A stretch of 45,724 bases of DNA, from NCBI GenBank assembly GCA_944324365.1, contig CALUWA010000015.1, positions 1 through 45,724 on the forward strand, read 5' to 3'. Under the pieces are notes generated by a model, which did not search any database, was not told the origin of the DNA, and saw only the letters and a list, made by a program, of their open reading frames with translations. Source of the DNA: Candidatus Gastranaerophilales bacterium (lineage in GTDB: Bacteria; Cyanobacteriota; Vampirovibrionia; Gastranaerophilales; Gastranaerophilaceae). This document shows positions 1 through 8,656 of this stretch, piece by piece (positions within the stretch are counted from its first letter, which is position 1; every line of letters begins with the position of its first letter). Made by a program: the position numbers and the translations under genes.

Positions 1-73
1 TTATTGGAGATTTCTTAGCAGACTGAGCCTGTACTGTTGTATTAGTAGAATTTGTTGATTTAGATAATTTAAA

Positions 74-126
74 TTTACATAACTTATGTATGTGTTCGAT
101 AGATGCACTTATCATGAATTATGTAA
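74..126. repeat. 53-bp dispersed repeat, copy 1
   Basis: This stretch matches 33503-33555 with about five mismatches. It begins TTTACATAA and ends TTATGTAA, so its ends are inverted repeats of each other and the unit could fold as a stem-loop; it also contains an internal short palindrome (ACATAACTTATGT). It lies about 50 bp beyond the 3' end of the DHH gene, and the second copy lies just beyond the 3' end of uvrB, in the same orientation relative to the gene. It may be a small mobile or structured intergenic element. The remaining bases of 1-175 show nothing I can support. Confidence 0.7.
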
Positions 127-175
127 CTAATTATTTGACATGTATAGCAATGACGTAAAGTGTCTGTAATAAATA

Positions 176-1285
176 TTATTTATAAAAATCATCTATTCCT
201 TTTAATATTTCATTCATCCATTTGACGCTTTTTTCGGAATCAAGACTGGCATTTCCTCCGCCTCCGCGCTCCGGATGTCCGCCGCCTGAAAATTCCGGAA
301 AGGTTTTTCTAATATGCTCAAACAATTTAAGTACATTATCATTTTTTGAATGTATGCTTATTCTATATCCATCGCTATTTGGATAAAAAACTGCTGCAGA
401 ATCCAGTTTAGGATTTTTTTCAAGCAAAGTCAGCCTGAAATTTCTTAGTATTGCGCTGGTTCTTTTGTTATCACCCCCGAGAGCCTCCCATTCCTTATCA
501 CCTATCGGTATTATGGCGTATCCGAATTTTCCGTTTGAATTGTACTGTACTCGTTTAGTCAAATTATCTTTGAACTGTTTTTCTTTTTTATTCAACGATC
601 TTAGTATATTAATGTGGTTAAGCACCTTTTCCTGTTCTTTTTCCGGTAGTTCTTTTTCCATTCTGGAGTATAGATATTCGGTGTTTTTATCACGCAAAAA
701 TGCTTTCGTTTTGAGCGGTTTGGGGTTATTTTCCGTAAATAACAGATACTTATTTTTCTTTAAATCGTCTGTCATACCGCAGTATAAAGTTCTTTTTATT
801 TTTATCGGCGGGTTAATTTTTAAAGCATCAAAAAGTCTTAAAATTATTCCGGAGCACGATTTTGCACTTTTATCAATGTAAATATTTTTATTCTTAATTA
901 TGGGTTCTTGTCCCGAATGATGGTCTATGCATAAAATGTTTTTTGCTTTTTCGATATATTTTTTTAGTTCGAAAGAAACTCTTGTATATTCGCTAAAGTC
1001 AACACAAAGCACTGTATCTGCCGGTGTCTGCGGAAGTTTCTCTGAGGCAATATCCAGAGTATCCCCGGTTTTATACTTGAAAGTTTTGCAGGCACCGTCA
1101 GAAATAATCCTGGAGGATACTTTATTTTTATCGAGATACCATTTCATTGCTCTAGCGCTTGCAATTGTATCCTCATCGCTTGAAGAATGGCATACAATAT
1201 CAACAAATTTTGATTTTAGAAGCTGTCGTTTAGTAAATTCAGCTCTTTTTATACTTATCGGTCGCGCTTGAAAACTTATTTCCAT
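176..1285 (-). CDS. DHH/DHHA1 family phosphoesterase
   Basis: The product (369 residues from the ATG at 1285) belongs to the DHH superfamily of manganese-dependent phosphoesterases, like NrnA oligoribonuclease/pAp phosphatase and RecJ. An N-terminal motif around residues 33-43 (HSSSDEDTIAS) corresponds to the metal-binding HxxPDGDAIGS motif, with a changed HSSSDED core; D96 fits motif II; the DHH triad is at 121-123 (IDHHSGQ). Near the C-terminus GGGHPERGGG (about 334-343) is the substrate-binding DHHA1 motif. A GTG at 1300 is also in frame, but the ATG gives the N-terminus MEISFQARP, which fits the ISFxA-type N-terminal motif seen in several neighbours. Substrate (nanoRNA, pAp or a cyclic dinucleotide product) cannot be told. 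It seems to be transcribed alone, divergently from the next gene. Confidence 0.85.
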   Translation of the reverse strand: MEISFQARPISIKRAEFTKRQLLKSKFVDIVCHSSSDEDTIASARAMKWYLDKNKVSSRIISDGACKTFKYKTGDTLDIASEKLPQTPADTVLCVDFSEYTRVSFELKKYIEKAKNILCIDHHSGQEPIIKNKNIYIDKSAKSCSGIILRLFDALKINPPIKIKRTLYCGMTDDLKKNKYLLFTENNPKPLKTKAFLRDKNTEYLYSRMEKELPEKEQEKVLNHINILRSLNKKEKQFKDNLTKRVQYNSNGKFGYAIIPIGDKEWEALGGDNKRTSAILRNFRLTLLEKNPKLDSAAVFYPNSDGYRISIHSKNDNVLKLFEHIRKTFPEFSGGGHPERGGGGNASLDSEKSVKWMNEILKGIDDFYK

Positions 1286-1371
1286 GCTAATATAACTCAC
1301 ATAAAAAAAATAATTTGCTACTTATATAAAACAATACCAAAAAATTTTTAAGTTTGCAGGATTGATGATAA

Positions 1372-1446
1372 AACATAGTTACTTACGCGGATTGCATATG
1401 GAATAACAATTTTAAAATTCCTGATGATTATCCGATAAAACTTTAA
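1372..1446 (+). pseudogene. C-terminal remnant of a pilin-like gene
   Basis: An open stretch with no start codon of its own (a stop lies just upstream at 1369-1371) translates to a peptide ending CIWNNNFKIPDDYPIKL and a stop at 1444-1446. The end matches the C-termini of the intact pilin-like genes in this window, which end in DNWQIKDDYPWW (gene A) and LNGWEIPDDYPW (gene C). I read it as the last 24 codons of a deleted pilin-like gene. The match is short (core IPDDYP plus an aromatic/Asn-rich lead-in), so chance similarity is possible but unlikely given the order of residues. Confidence 0.45.
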
Positions 1447-1484
1447 AATAGCAAAATTTTTTATGTTGCTGTTTTAATCTGGAT

Positions 1485-2282
1485 ATGAAAGTAAATTTAT
1501 TAAGTCAACCAACATATTGTCAAGCTTTTCTTTCGCAGGAGAAGCCGGTCAAAAATACCGAAAAAACACCCCCCGTTGATGTATCTTTGTATAAACAGAG
1601 CGGGCTGCCTGTAGCTTTTTGCGGGCTTGTGAAGGGTGCTGATTATGCGGAAGAAAATTGTATTAGATTTTTAAGAAAAATCCGGGAAAACCGCCGAAGA
1701 AAGTTTGACGAACAAGATATTAAAGAGATGCTCGGTTATCTTAAACGTGAAAAAGATCCGGACAATAAAGAAAATGTGTTGAGGGAAGTGTTTTGTCTCG
1801 AGTCGGAATCGGATATCAAACTGCCAAGTAAAGATTTCCTAAAACGAGCATTGAAATTAATCACGGGGCGCCCGGAAGATGAACGTTTTGCGGTTCTTGA
1901 GTTTGCACAACACGAACTGAACTGTGCAGTAAAGCCGTTGGAGGCTTTTTCTAATATTTCGGAGCAAAAACAAAACAAGCTTATAAAAATTCTAAAAAAT
2001 ATTAATGAGCTGAATGATATTCCGTATTCAGCCGCAGAGCCGGCGCCGGCTGTTGAATCAGAATCTTTATATGACTTGTTCAGAGTACTTGTATATGCAG
2101 AGGATGACATTTCAAGATTAAGCGGTGCGGCTTCGGATAAATATAAAATAGATACGTATCATCTGCTCAGAGAGGATTTGAACTATTTTCAAAACAGGGA
2201 ATATCCTGCCGTAAATATAAAAAATAAAGTTAATTCAATTGCAGCGGATATTTATAGCTATTTTCTTGATAATATTTTATAG
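1485..2282 (+). CDS. hypothetical protein with N-terminal VAFCG motif
   Basis: A 265-residue, probably soluble protein with no family that I recognise. The N-terminus (MKVNLLSQPTY...) is low in complexity and leads to VAFCG at residues 43-47, which matches the F-x-G type motif found near the start of several unrelated neighbours. The rest is charged and mostly helical, without signal peptide or membrane segment. No clear Shine-Dalgarno precedes the ATG. A rho-independent terminator at 2388-2424 follows it, so it probably forms a single-gene transcript. Confidence 0.65.
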   Translation: MKVNLLSQPTYCQAFLSQEKPVKNTEKTPPVDVSLYKQSGLPVAFCGLVKGADYAEENCIRFLRKIRENRRRKFDEQDIKEMLGYLKREKDPDNKENVLREVFCLESESDIKLPSKDFLKRALKLITGRPEDERFAVLEFAQHELNCAVKPLEAFSNISEQKQNKLIKILKNINELNDIPYSAAEPAPAVESESLYDLFRVLVYAEDDISRLSGAASDKYKIDTYHLLREDLNYFQNREYPAVNIKNKVNSIAADIYSYFLDNIL

Positions 2283-2387
2283 CTGGTTTGCAACGAATTG
2301 TAACAGTTTTTATTGTTTATGCAATTATTTAAAAAGAAAATACTTTATATATACATCAGTTAAAAATACTGACTTTAGTTCATTTAG

Positions 2388-2424
2388 AATGGAAAGGGGC
2401 GACGAGCCCCTTCCATTTTTTTAT
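2388..2424 (+). terminator. rho-independent terminator
   Basis: AATGGAAAGGGGC (2388-2400) pairs with GCCCCTTCCATT (2406-2417) around the loop GACGA, with one bulge, and is followed by a run of T. It closes the transcript of the hypothetical gene at 1485-2282. Confidence 0.8.
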
Positions 2425-2467
2425 TGCTAAATAGCAAAAAATTTTGTTCAGAGTTTTTTGATAAACT

Positions 2468-3232
2468 ATGAGAATTTATCCTATAAACATGCAGCCAACC
2501 GGCAGGCAGCCTTCTTTTACGAGTTTGACAAGGACTGTACGCGATGAACATGGCAGATTGAAATACCGCAATACGACAAATTTTTTCAGAAATGATTTAG
2601 ACTGGCAGAATTTTGCAGATTTTGTGGCTGAAAAATATAAGATGGTGAATAAAGTTAATGTTGTATGTTATGCGTGTTCCGATGGCTCGGAGCCTTTATC
2701 TTTGCTTATGCTGTTTAAAGAAAAATTTCCGAACGGCGGGAAAAAATTTCTGCCGATAGTTGCGAAAGATATTGATAAGACGGTAATTGAATCCGCAAAG
2801 GGGGATTTTATAAATATGGATTATCACGATGAAAGAGCGATAAATAATTATACAGCGGGACGTTTTAGAAACTATTTTGTGCCGCCGGTGCGTGGATTTG
2901 ACGTCGATCCGGTTTTAGTAAAAAAGCAGGCTATATTAAAAGAGGGCATCAGTTATGCAACGGCAGATATAACAAAAGACATAAATTCCGTTCCTGTCAA
3001 TAACACGATATTATTTTGCAAAAATTTTTGGCCGTATCTTGAAGATAATAAGCAGCGTCAGCAGCTTGTCGAAAATATTAAAAACAGATTGCAAAGAAAC
3101 TGCCTTGTTGTAATCGGGAATTTTGACAGGGTTGCAGATACTCATGTAATGTTATCAAAGGCCGGCTTCAGACGCGTAATGAATTTGACAAACGTGTATG
3201 TGCCGCCTCTGCTTACACATTTGATAAGGTAG
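2468..3232 (+). CDS. CheR-like SAM-dependent methyltransferase
   Basis: A 254-residue protein that resembles the catalytic domain of CheR-type methyltransferases. TTNFFRN (36-42) matches the NxTxFFR segment of CheR; CYACSDGSEPLSL (67-79) is the SAM-binding motif I, like the SAGCSTGEEPYSL of CheR; AKDIDKTVIESAKG (99-112) matches the CheR motif with the acidic SAM ribose ligand and the following helix. The all-helical N-terminal CheR domain is absent. In its place there is a short leader with PSFTS at 15-19, the shared N-terminal motif of this genome. No chemotaxis genes are nearby, so the target is unknown. Its last 20 bases overlap the convergent pnuC gene. Confidence 0.75.
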   Translation: MRIYPINMQPTGRQPSFTSLTRTVRDEHGRLKYRNTTNFFRNDLDWQNFADFVAEKYKMVNKVNVVCYACSDGSEPLSLLMLFKEKFPNGGKKFLPIVAKDIDKTVIESAKGDFINMDYHDERAINNYTAGRFRNYFVPPVRGFDVDPVLVKKQAILKEGISYATADITKDINSVPVNNTILFCKNFWPYLEDNKQRQQLVENIKNRLQRNCLVVIGNFDRVADTHVMLSKAGFRRVMNLTNVYVPPLLTHLIR

Positions 3233-3923
3233 TATTTGTTATTTTTAAATCTTTTCTCCAAGTATATAAAAAGTACAGTCCCAAAACGAAATAGGTCAGC
3301 CACATAAGGATTGTTGCAAAGCAGTTGGAGCCCAGGATATAAGCTTTTATCCACATTATGACGGACAATCCGTTTACGAGTGTCCATATATACCATTGTT
3401 CAATGCAGCGTTTTATCGTAAAAATCAGTCCGGCTATAGAAAATACCGTAGTCACAGAATCTATAAACGGTGTGGTATCGCCGTTATACTTAAGAATAAA
3501 TCCCAGCAGTATTGAAATTGTGACGGCGGCAGTTATGTAATAATAAAATTCTTTCGCGTGAAGTTTTGTTTTTATTATTTCCCGGGTATCTTTTTTTAAA
3601 TGTTTTTTCCATTTATATATTCCTAAAATCTGCATTGGAAAGTAATAAAGAGCATACAAACATACGTTTCCGTACAGATTATTTTTGTATGCAATGTACG
3701 CATAACACATTGTGCCGGCAAGTCCGAAGAGGTAACAGGAAATTTTTCCTTTACCCGCAAGGATTGTGTAGCTTATTCCGCAAACCGCAGAAACCAAGGC
3801 GATTCTGCTGTCATTTAAGTATATTGATATGCATATTATAAGCAGAATTTCAAGCGGGAAGATGATTCTTTCATATTTTCCCCAGCCGCTGAGTTCACTT
3901 TTAAAAAATTCTTTTATATTCAT
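3213..3923 (-). CDS. pnuC: PnuC-type nicotinamide riboside/mononucleotide transporter
   Basis: A 236-residue membrane protein with about seven predicted hydrophobic helices and the pattern of PnuC: an N-terminal LEI...SIYL helix, the GKG...GL...YAYIAYKNNLYG segment, the YY.P.QILGIYKWKKH segment, and the C-terminal ...IKRCIEQWYIWTLVN... helix that lines the substrate path. PnuC facilitates uptake of nicotinamide riboside (or a related vitamin) for NAD synthesis. Its start is only 27 bp from the divergent gene at 3951, so the two share a very short promoter region. The 3' end overlaps the convergent CheR-like gene. Substrate within the Pnu family (PnuC, PnuT, PnuX) cannot be settled by eye. Confidence 0.8.
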   Translation of the reverse strand: MNIKEFFKSELSGWGKYERIIFPLEILLIICISIYLNDSRIALVSAVCGISYTILAGKGKISCYLFGLAGTMCYAYIAYKNNLYGNVCLYALYYFPMQILGIYKWKKHLKKDTREIIKTKLHAKEFYYYITAAVTISILLGFILKYNGDTTPFIDSVTTVFSIAGLIFTIKRCIEQWYIWTLVNGLSVIMWIKAYILGSNCFATILMWLTYFVLGLYFLYTWRKDLKITNTTLSNV

Positions 3924-3950
3924 TATGTTTATTATAAACTAAAGACAGAT

Positions 3951-5000
3951 ATGCGTGTAAACAATATAATAGGAAGTCATACTAATTTTAAACGGCTGCT
4001 GAACAACCGTTTTCTGCTAAAGAACCTTGAATATATATCAGAACATGGTTCAAGTTTTACCGCAATGACTTCGCTTTTCATGTCGTTAACGGCTCGTCCT
4101 TTAGCTATAAAATTAACTCCGGATACCGAAAAAGAGAATAAGCAGTACGCAATTGCAAATTCCATAGGTTCGGGAATTATCAAGTTTGGCATGATTGAGG
4201 CTGTGGCCTTGCCTGTTGAAAATGCAATGAACAATATTGACAAAAATCCATCCAGGTTTTTAAAGCCGGCTACAATAAAAAATCTAACAGGGAATGCTCC
4301 TATGCTGTTGGAGTCGAAGAGCTATAAGCTTGGAGCCCAGATATTAAAGCTTAGCGCAGGCTTTATTACCGCAATCCCGAAATCAATTCTTACAGTAGCA
4401 TTAATTCCGGTGATTATGGACAAATTCTTTAATATCCGGGTTCAAAAGCCAGACAAGAAAGAAACGGTACCGGATAAAGAAGCAACTCCAAATAAAGATA
4501 AAAATATTACATTTAACGGTAACTTTACTGATAAATTATCTTCCCAGATAGGAAAAATGTTTAATAATAAACGTATTCAGTCATTTTTACAAAAATTTGA
4601 GAATGATGAAGCAAATATAGCAAAACATATGACGGCGGCAACAGATATTCTGCTTGCTGCCTCTTCTGTAGTAATGACAAATCATAGCAAAGACATAAAA
4701 GAAAATCGTAAAAAAGCCTTGGATTATAACTTTGTTGTTTCAACGGCTGCAACTTTAATATTGGGGTATGGGATAGACAAGTTTGTCAAGGATAAAACTG
4801 CCGGTATTCTTGAAAAATTCAAACAGGCCAATATCGGGGATGTTAAACTTCATAAATATATTGACGGTATAAATATTTTGCGTCCGGCACTCGTGTTTGC
4901 CGGCATATATTACGGCATTCTTCCTATTGCTTCCACCTATCTGGCTGAAAAAATCGATAAATTTACTGCCCGAAAAGATACTGCAACAAAAAATTCATAA
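3951..5000 (+). CDS. hypothetical membrane protein with N-terminal NFKR motif
   Basis: A 349-residue protein with several hydrophobic segments (for example around residues 130-155, 235-250 and 310-330) that I cannot assign to a family. It starts MRVNNIIGSHTNFKRLL, so it carries the NxF motif (12-15) at the N-terminus that recurs in this window. In style it resembles the proteins at 9966-11081 and 11083-13719: short Asn-rich N-terminus, scattered membrane segments, Lys-rich C-terminus. Divergent from pnuC. Probably inner-membrane associated; no function can be given. Confidence 0.65.
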   Translation: MRVNNIIGSHTNFKRLLNNRFLLKNLEYISEHGSSFTAMTSLFMSLTARPLAIKLTPDTEKENKQYAIANSIGSGIIKFGMIEAVALPVENAMNNIDKNPSRFLKPATIKNLTGNAPMLLESKSYKLGAQILKLSAGFITAIPKSILTVALIPVIMDKFFNIRVQKPDKKETVPDKEATPNKDKNITFNGNFTDKLSSQIGKMFNNKRIQSFLQKFENDEANIAKHMTAATDILLAASSVVMTNHSKDIKENRKKALDYNFVVSTAATLILGYGIDKFVKDKTAGILEKFKQANIGDVKLHKYIDGINILRPALVFAGIYYGILPIASTYLAEKIDKFTARKDTATKNS

Positions 5001-5044
5001 TGTGGTATATTATAATTATCAGTGGTAATTAGGGAAATAAATTT

Positions 5045-5851
5045 ATGAAATCAGTTAAAGAAATTTCGACGGAATCAAAAATATTGGGACGTTTAAAGAA
5101 TCATCCGGACGCTCTGGAACTTGTAACTTATTTATTTGCGGATGATGAATTGCAGGAAATGCAGGATTATGCGAATAATGTTTCCATAAGGCGTCTAGGG
5201 TTTAACGATCACGGGCCTGTTCATATGCGCCAGGTTGTCGGTAATGCCATAAAAATGCTGAATTTACTTCAGGAATCCGACATTCAAACTTCGCTGGAAG
5301 AAGAAAAAATCGGAACATTTGAAGATAGTATGTGTGCGGTTATTCTGGCAGGATTGATGCATGATTTGGGTATGGCAATAGGAAGGCAGGGGCATGAAGA
5401 AATGTCTGTGCTTTTGGCGCAGCCTATTATGGATAGAGCTTTAATGCATGTATTCCCTGATAATTTACACAGAAGGGTTATAATTCGCTCTGTTGCTACA
5501 GAAGCAATTATCGGGCACATGTCTACAAGGAAAATCCATTCAATAGAAGCCGGGATTATATTAATTGCAGACGGGTGCGATATGACAAAGGGTCGTGCGC
5601 GTATTCCTATGGCTATTAATCATGCTCCGCGGGTTGGAGATATTCATAAGTATTCTGCAAATGCGATTAACCGTATAGGAATTCACCATGGCGAAAATAA
5701 ACCTATCAGAATTGATGTGGAAATGTCAGCTGAGGTTGGTTTTTTCCAGATAGAAGAAGTCTTGCTCACTAAGATTGAATCAAGCCCGGCAAAGAAATTT
5801 ATTGAGTTGTATGCCGGTGTAGAAGGGCAAGAGAAGAAGTGTTATCTTTAA
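5045..5851 (+). CDS. HD-domain metal-dependent phosphohydrolase
   Basis: A 268-residue protein with the HD superfamily ligands: H60 in GPVHMRQV, H106-D107 in GLMHDLG, H117 in RQGHEEM, and a later histidine in IIGHMSTRKIH followed by the conserved aspartate in IADGCDMTKGRARIP. This arrangement matches a family of bacterial and archaeal HD phosphohydrolases with a C-terminal small domain. They cleave phosphate from nucleotides or related compounds; the substrate here is unknown. The stop codon overlaps that of the convergent DegT-like gene. Confidence 0.8.
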   Translation: MKSVKEISTESKILGRLKNHPDALELVTYLFADDELQEMQDYANNVSIRRLGFNDHGPVHMRQVVGNAIKMLNLLQESDIQTSLEEEKIGTFEDSMCAVILAGLMHDLGMAIGRQGHEEMSVLLAQPIMDRALMHVFPDNLHRRVIIRSVATEAIIGHMSTRKIHSIEAGIILIADGCDMTKGRARIPMAINHAPRVGDIHKYSANAINRIGIHHGENKPIRIDVEMSAEVGFFQIEEVLLTKIESSPAKKFIELYAGVEGQEKKCYL

Positions 5852-6642
5852 TTCAGCGGAATAGGAATTAGATATTTGTAAAAATCATATTCCGGAAACG
5901 ATTTCGGTATAGGTTTCCAGTATCTTAAAATGAGCATTCCGGATTTTTCAAGGGATGCGCCTGTTGTTGTGTCTTTTATTAAATATGGGTAGACAAACGG
6001 AACGTCATTTCCAGTGAGTTCTATATGAAGTTCATTCGTATTTTTGAATTGCTTGTGGTAACTGTAGAATTTTTCAAGCCTGCTCTTTCTTAATTTTTCG
6101 AGGTCAAGGTTGTTGACTATTCTTTCTGTTGCTGCAGAAATTAGTTTTATATTTTTGCTGTTTAATCTTGTTTCGTTTTGGGACAGTTCTTCATAATCGA
6201 GCGGGGATGTAAATTCTTTATATGTGTATGTATCCCTGAATAATTCTGATGGGAGAGTTTTGTTAATATATAAATATGCACCGTCTTTTACATTGAAAAA
6301 TTTTCTAAGAGAATTGAACGAAGCCAGACCGCATTTTTTAAGGTAAACGTTATGTGCGTTATCCACAATAAGATTTTGGTATTTAGCGGCTAAAGAAGTT
6401 ATATTTCCGCAGCATATTCCAAAATAGTTCGGATAGAGAATAAATGCGTTTTTTGGAAATTCAATAAGAGGATAAAAGTTTTTATCAATGTGATAAAATT
6501 TTATTTGACATTTTTCTTTTCTTACGGCTTTAATAAGCTCGGGACATATATAAAACGGCATAAAAAGTTCCCGGATATGATATGCTTTTATAATATACCT
6601 AAGGCAGTTTCTGGCAAGATTAAGTTTGATTATATTATCCAT
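5848..6642 (-). CDS. DegT/DnrJ/EryC1-like (PLP aminotransferase fold) protein
   Basis: A 264-residue protein that resembles sugar aminotransferases of the DegT family, though it is short (the family usually has 360-400 residues). The visible pieces are MPFYICPELIKAV..., a helix-strand with AFILYPNYFGICCGN, LIVDNAH (the Asp that holds the PLP pyridine nitrogen would be here), and SLRKFFNVKDGAYLYIN, which corresponds to the stretch with the PLP lysine and the GG turn. It is the downstream member of a pair: the L,D-transpeptidase ends 2 bp before its ATG, so they are probably co-transcribed. A role in making an amino sugar for the envelope is an inference. It could also be a degenerate, non-enzymatic family member. 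Confidence 0.55.
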   Translation of the reverse strand: MDNIIKLNLARNCLRYIIKAYHIRELFMPFYICPELIKAVRKEKCQIKFYHIDKNFYPLIEFPKNAFILYPNYFGICCGNITSLAAKYQNLIVDNAHNVYLKKCGLASFNSLRKFFNVKDGAYLYINKTLPSELFRDTYTYKEFTSPLDYEELSQNETRLNSKNIKLISAATERIVNNLDLEKLRKSRLEKFYSYHKQFKNTNELHIELTGNDVPFVYPYLIKDTTTGASLEKSGMLILRYWKPIPKSFPEYDFYKYLIPIPLN

Positions 6643-6644
6643 AC

Positions 6645-7259
6645 TTATTCTCTTGTAATAATTACGATATCGCCGCGTTTTACTTGTTTTGATAATTCTT
6701 TTATAACTTCGTTGTCCATTCTCATACAGCCGAGAGATGCGTATTTGCCTATGCTTGCCGGGTCGTTGTTCCCGTGAATAAATTCGCCTGTCTGACTTTT
6801 TGTTCCTGTTTCAGGATCTAATTTGTTGAGAATAATTGCATTTGGCCCGTAGTTCCACGGTTGTCTTCTTCTTTTGGTAGACGCCGGGGCTGTTTTATAC
6901 GGATATTTTTCAACATGTGAAACAACCCTTACTCCAGTATCCGTTGGTGTATTTTTCTTTCCGCTCGCAATTAAATAAGCTTTTTCCGCTTGTCCAAGTT
7001 CGTTGTATTTATATAAAATATTTTTGGATAGGTCAACGACAATAGCTGCAGTTTTTAGTTCTCCCATAATATAAATTTCGGGATCCGGGGCAAATAAAAG
7101 CACAGAATCACTGCTTGTTCCCGAAGGAGGAACAGTGATTGTCCGCTCAAATACATCATGTTGTTCAGGGGTTTGGGGTTTATGTGCCTTTACTTGACCG
7201 GAGCCGATAATCAGGCTCCCTGCTGTTGCCATAATTCCCAGGCATGGTAAAATTCTCAT
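6645..7259 (-). CDS. L,D-transpeptidase (YkuD domain), exported
   Basis: A 204-residue protein with an N-terminal signal sequence (hydrophobic residues 3-20, with AHKP as a possible cleavage region). The C-terminal YkuD domain contains the catalytic signature: H162 in EFIHGNN, then SLGCMRM with the nucleophile C178 and R180. L,D-transpeptidases form 3-3 cross-links in peptidoglycan or attach proteins to it, in the periplasm. It sits 2 bp upstream of the DegT-like gene and about 37 bp downstream of the GCAxxG-type gene, so the three may form one minus-strand transcript. Confidence 0.9.
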   Translation of the reverse strand: MRILPCLGIMATAGSLIIGSGQVKAHKPQTPEQHDVFERTITVPPSGTSSDSVLLFAPDPEIYIMGELKTAAIVVDLSKNILYKYNELGQAEKAYLIASGKKNTPTDTGVRVVSHVEKYPYKTAPASTKRRRQPWNYGPNAIILNKLDPETGTKSQTGEFIHGNNDPASIGKYASLGCMRMDNEVIKELSKQVKRGDIVIITRE

Positions 7260-7296
7260 ATTCTAAGTATAAAACATAAATAAAATTTTTTTGCTA

Positions 7297-7776
7297 CTAT
7301 CTAAATTTTTCTGTTACGTTTTGTTGTTTTTGTTCAGAAAGGTAATCTTCAAAGATTTGTGCGGCATCCTCGATAATTTTCAGGCATGGCCGTTTCAGAT
7401 AATATTCTTCTGTTCTTTCGGATGGTTCCGGAGAATCCGAGGTTTCAACTCCTTCAAGAAGTTCTCTGCAGATTATTGTGCTGCGTTTTGCTTTAAACCT
7501 TTTTGCAAGTTCTTGTACCCTTTCGTAAAGTTTACCTTTAACCTCAAGGTTATTGGGTTCTGTATATCCAAATACAATTCCTGTTAAAAGAAACATGCCG
7601 CTGACTGCTCCGCAGACTTCTCTTAATCTTCCCATACCGCCGCCAAGCGGGGATACGAGTTTAATTGCAGTATCAAAGTCTATTCCGAGTTCTTCACAAA
7701 ATGCTCCGACAACAGATTGAGAGCAATTGTAGCCTTGTTTGAATAATTCTGCGGCTTTTTGAGAGTGCTTAGTCAT
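7297..7776 (-). CDS. C_GCAxxG_C_C family redox-type protein
   Basis: A 159-residue protein with the conserved cysteine pattern of this family: YNCSQSV (C18), C27, then GGGMGRLREVCGAVSG (C55, giving the CGAxxG motif), and two later cysteines in IICRELLEG and RPCLKII. Members are thought to bind a metal or act in redox reactions, often near electron-transfer or dehalogenase genes, but no activity is established. It starts with a good Shine-Dalgarno (AAGGAGAAATT before the ATG). It lies directly downstream of the small gene that ends at 7797, with about 20 bp between them. Confidence 0.8.
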   Translation of the reverse strand: MTKHSQKAAELFKQGYNCSQSVVGAFCEELGIDFDTAIKLVSPLGGGMGRLREVCGAVSGMFLLTGIVFGYTEPNNLEVKGKLYERVQELAKRFKAKRSTIICRELLEGVETSDSPEPSERTEEYYLKRPCLKIIEDAAQIFEDYLSEQKQQNVTEKFR

Positions 7777-7796
7777 AATTTCTCCTTATGAGAGAA

Positions 7797-8078
7797 TTAT
7801 ACAATAAATTCAAGATTTTTTGTCGGGGTGTTTGAAATAAAATTTTTAATTGCTGACTGTGTTTTACATATGAGCTTCCCTTCAGGGTATTTGTTGTTGT
7901 GATATGTTGAAGTCATAATCAGGATTTTTGCTGCATCCATGATATTTAGTTTTTCAAGATTCAGCGTAAGTTCGGGGCACTCATATTTCCTTATATAATC
8001 CTTAACATCCGCTATTATTTTTTGCGAATCCGTAAAATCATAACTTAAGTATTTGTTTTTTCTGTTCAATGATTGCAT
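7797..8078 (-). CDS. small hypothetical protein (93 aa)
   Basis: The reading frame is open further upstream, but that part lies antisense to kdsC. The natural gene is likely to start at the ATG at 8078 (MQSLNRKNKYLSYDF). The product is a compact acidic/hydrophobic alternation (IIADVKDYIRKYECPELTL, NLEKLNIMDAAKILIMTSTY) that looks like a folded alpha/beta domain of the STAS/anti-sigma antagonist kind, but the resemblance is too weak for an assignment. It is divergent from kdsC and followed at 20 bp by the GCAxxG-type gene. No Shine-Dalgarno is visible. Confidence 0.55.
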   Translation of the reverse strand: MQSLNRKNKYLSYDFTDSQKIIADVKDYIRKYECPELTLNLEKLNIMDAAKILIMTSTYHNNKYPEGKLICKTQSAIKNFISNTPTKNLEFIV

Positions 8079-8178
8079 ATATTTATAGACGTGAGATTTT
8101 ATAGAAAATTTAAAAATTTTATCTAAATTCGTATTTTTGGATGAGTTTATAGTATAATTGGTTTGCGAGGTAAGTTGA

Positions 8179-8646
8179 ATGATAAAATTAGCCGCGTTTG
8201 ATGTGGATGGTGTGTTAACAGACGGAAGCATTACATACGACGATAACGGAATTGAATATAAAACTTTTAACGCAAAGGACGGACATGGAATTGTAATGCT
8301 TAATAAAGCAGGCATTATTACCGCTATAATTACTGCACGTAACAGCGGAACCGTTGAACGCCGTGCACAGGATTTGAAAATTACCGAACTTCATCAGGGT
8401 GTAAAAAATAAGATTGAAAAGCTTGAAGAGCTGCTGGCAAAGTATAATCTGAGCTTTGACGAAGTTGCATATATCGGGGATGATATTCCGGATATTTGTA
8501 TATTGGATAAAGTAAAATTTTCGGCTTGCCCTGCTGATGCTGTTGATGAAGTAAAAAAGACAGTTTCGTGGATATCTTCAAAAAACGGCGGGCGCGGAGC
8601 TGTACGTGAATTTTGCGATTATATATTAGAAAAAAATAAATCTTAG
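8179..8646 (+). CDS. kdsC: KdsC, 3-deoxy-D-manno-octulosonate 8-phosphate phosphatase
   Basis: A 155-residue HAD-superfamily phosphatase of the usual KdsC length. Motif I is FDVDGVLTDG with D8 (nucleophile) and D10 (acid/base), motif II is ITARNS, and motif III is YIGDDIPD with metal ligands D101-D102. It removes phosphate from Kdo-8-phosphate, a step in making the lipopolysaccharide core sugar Kdo, so the cell should have an outer membrane. GAGG precedes the ATG and TATAAT lies at 8153-8158. It is the first gene of kdsC-queD-uppP (gaps of 10 and 14 bp). A C-terminal partial such as in sialic-acid NeuA fusions is not present. Confidence 0.9.
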   Translation: MIKLAAFDVDGVLTDGSITYDDNGIEYKTFNAKDGHGIVMLNKAGIITAIITARNSGTVERRAQDLKITELHQGVKNKIEKLEELLAKYNLSFDEVAYIGDDIPDICILDKVKFSACPADAVDEVKKTVSWISSKNGGRGAVREFCDYILEKNKS

Positions 8647-8656
8647 GAGAATAATT

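Noticed and set aside
1-60. Possible end of a minus-strand gene at the left edge
   Set aside because: One frame reads a plausible STNTTVQAQSAKKSP peptide, but it has no supported start and runs into the 53-bp repeat, so it cannot be separated from chance.
2239-2430. Frame crossing the end of the hypothetical gene and its terminator
   Set aside because: It reads through the terminator hairpin and has a composition unlike a protein.
8079-8315. N-terminal extension of the small minus-strand gene at 7797
   Set aside because: It lies antisense to the start of kdsC and has an unnatural, low-complexity composition; the ATG at 8078 is a better start.
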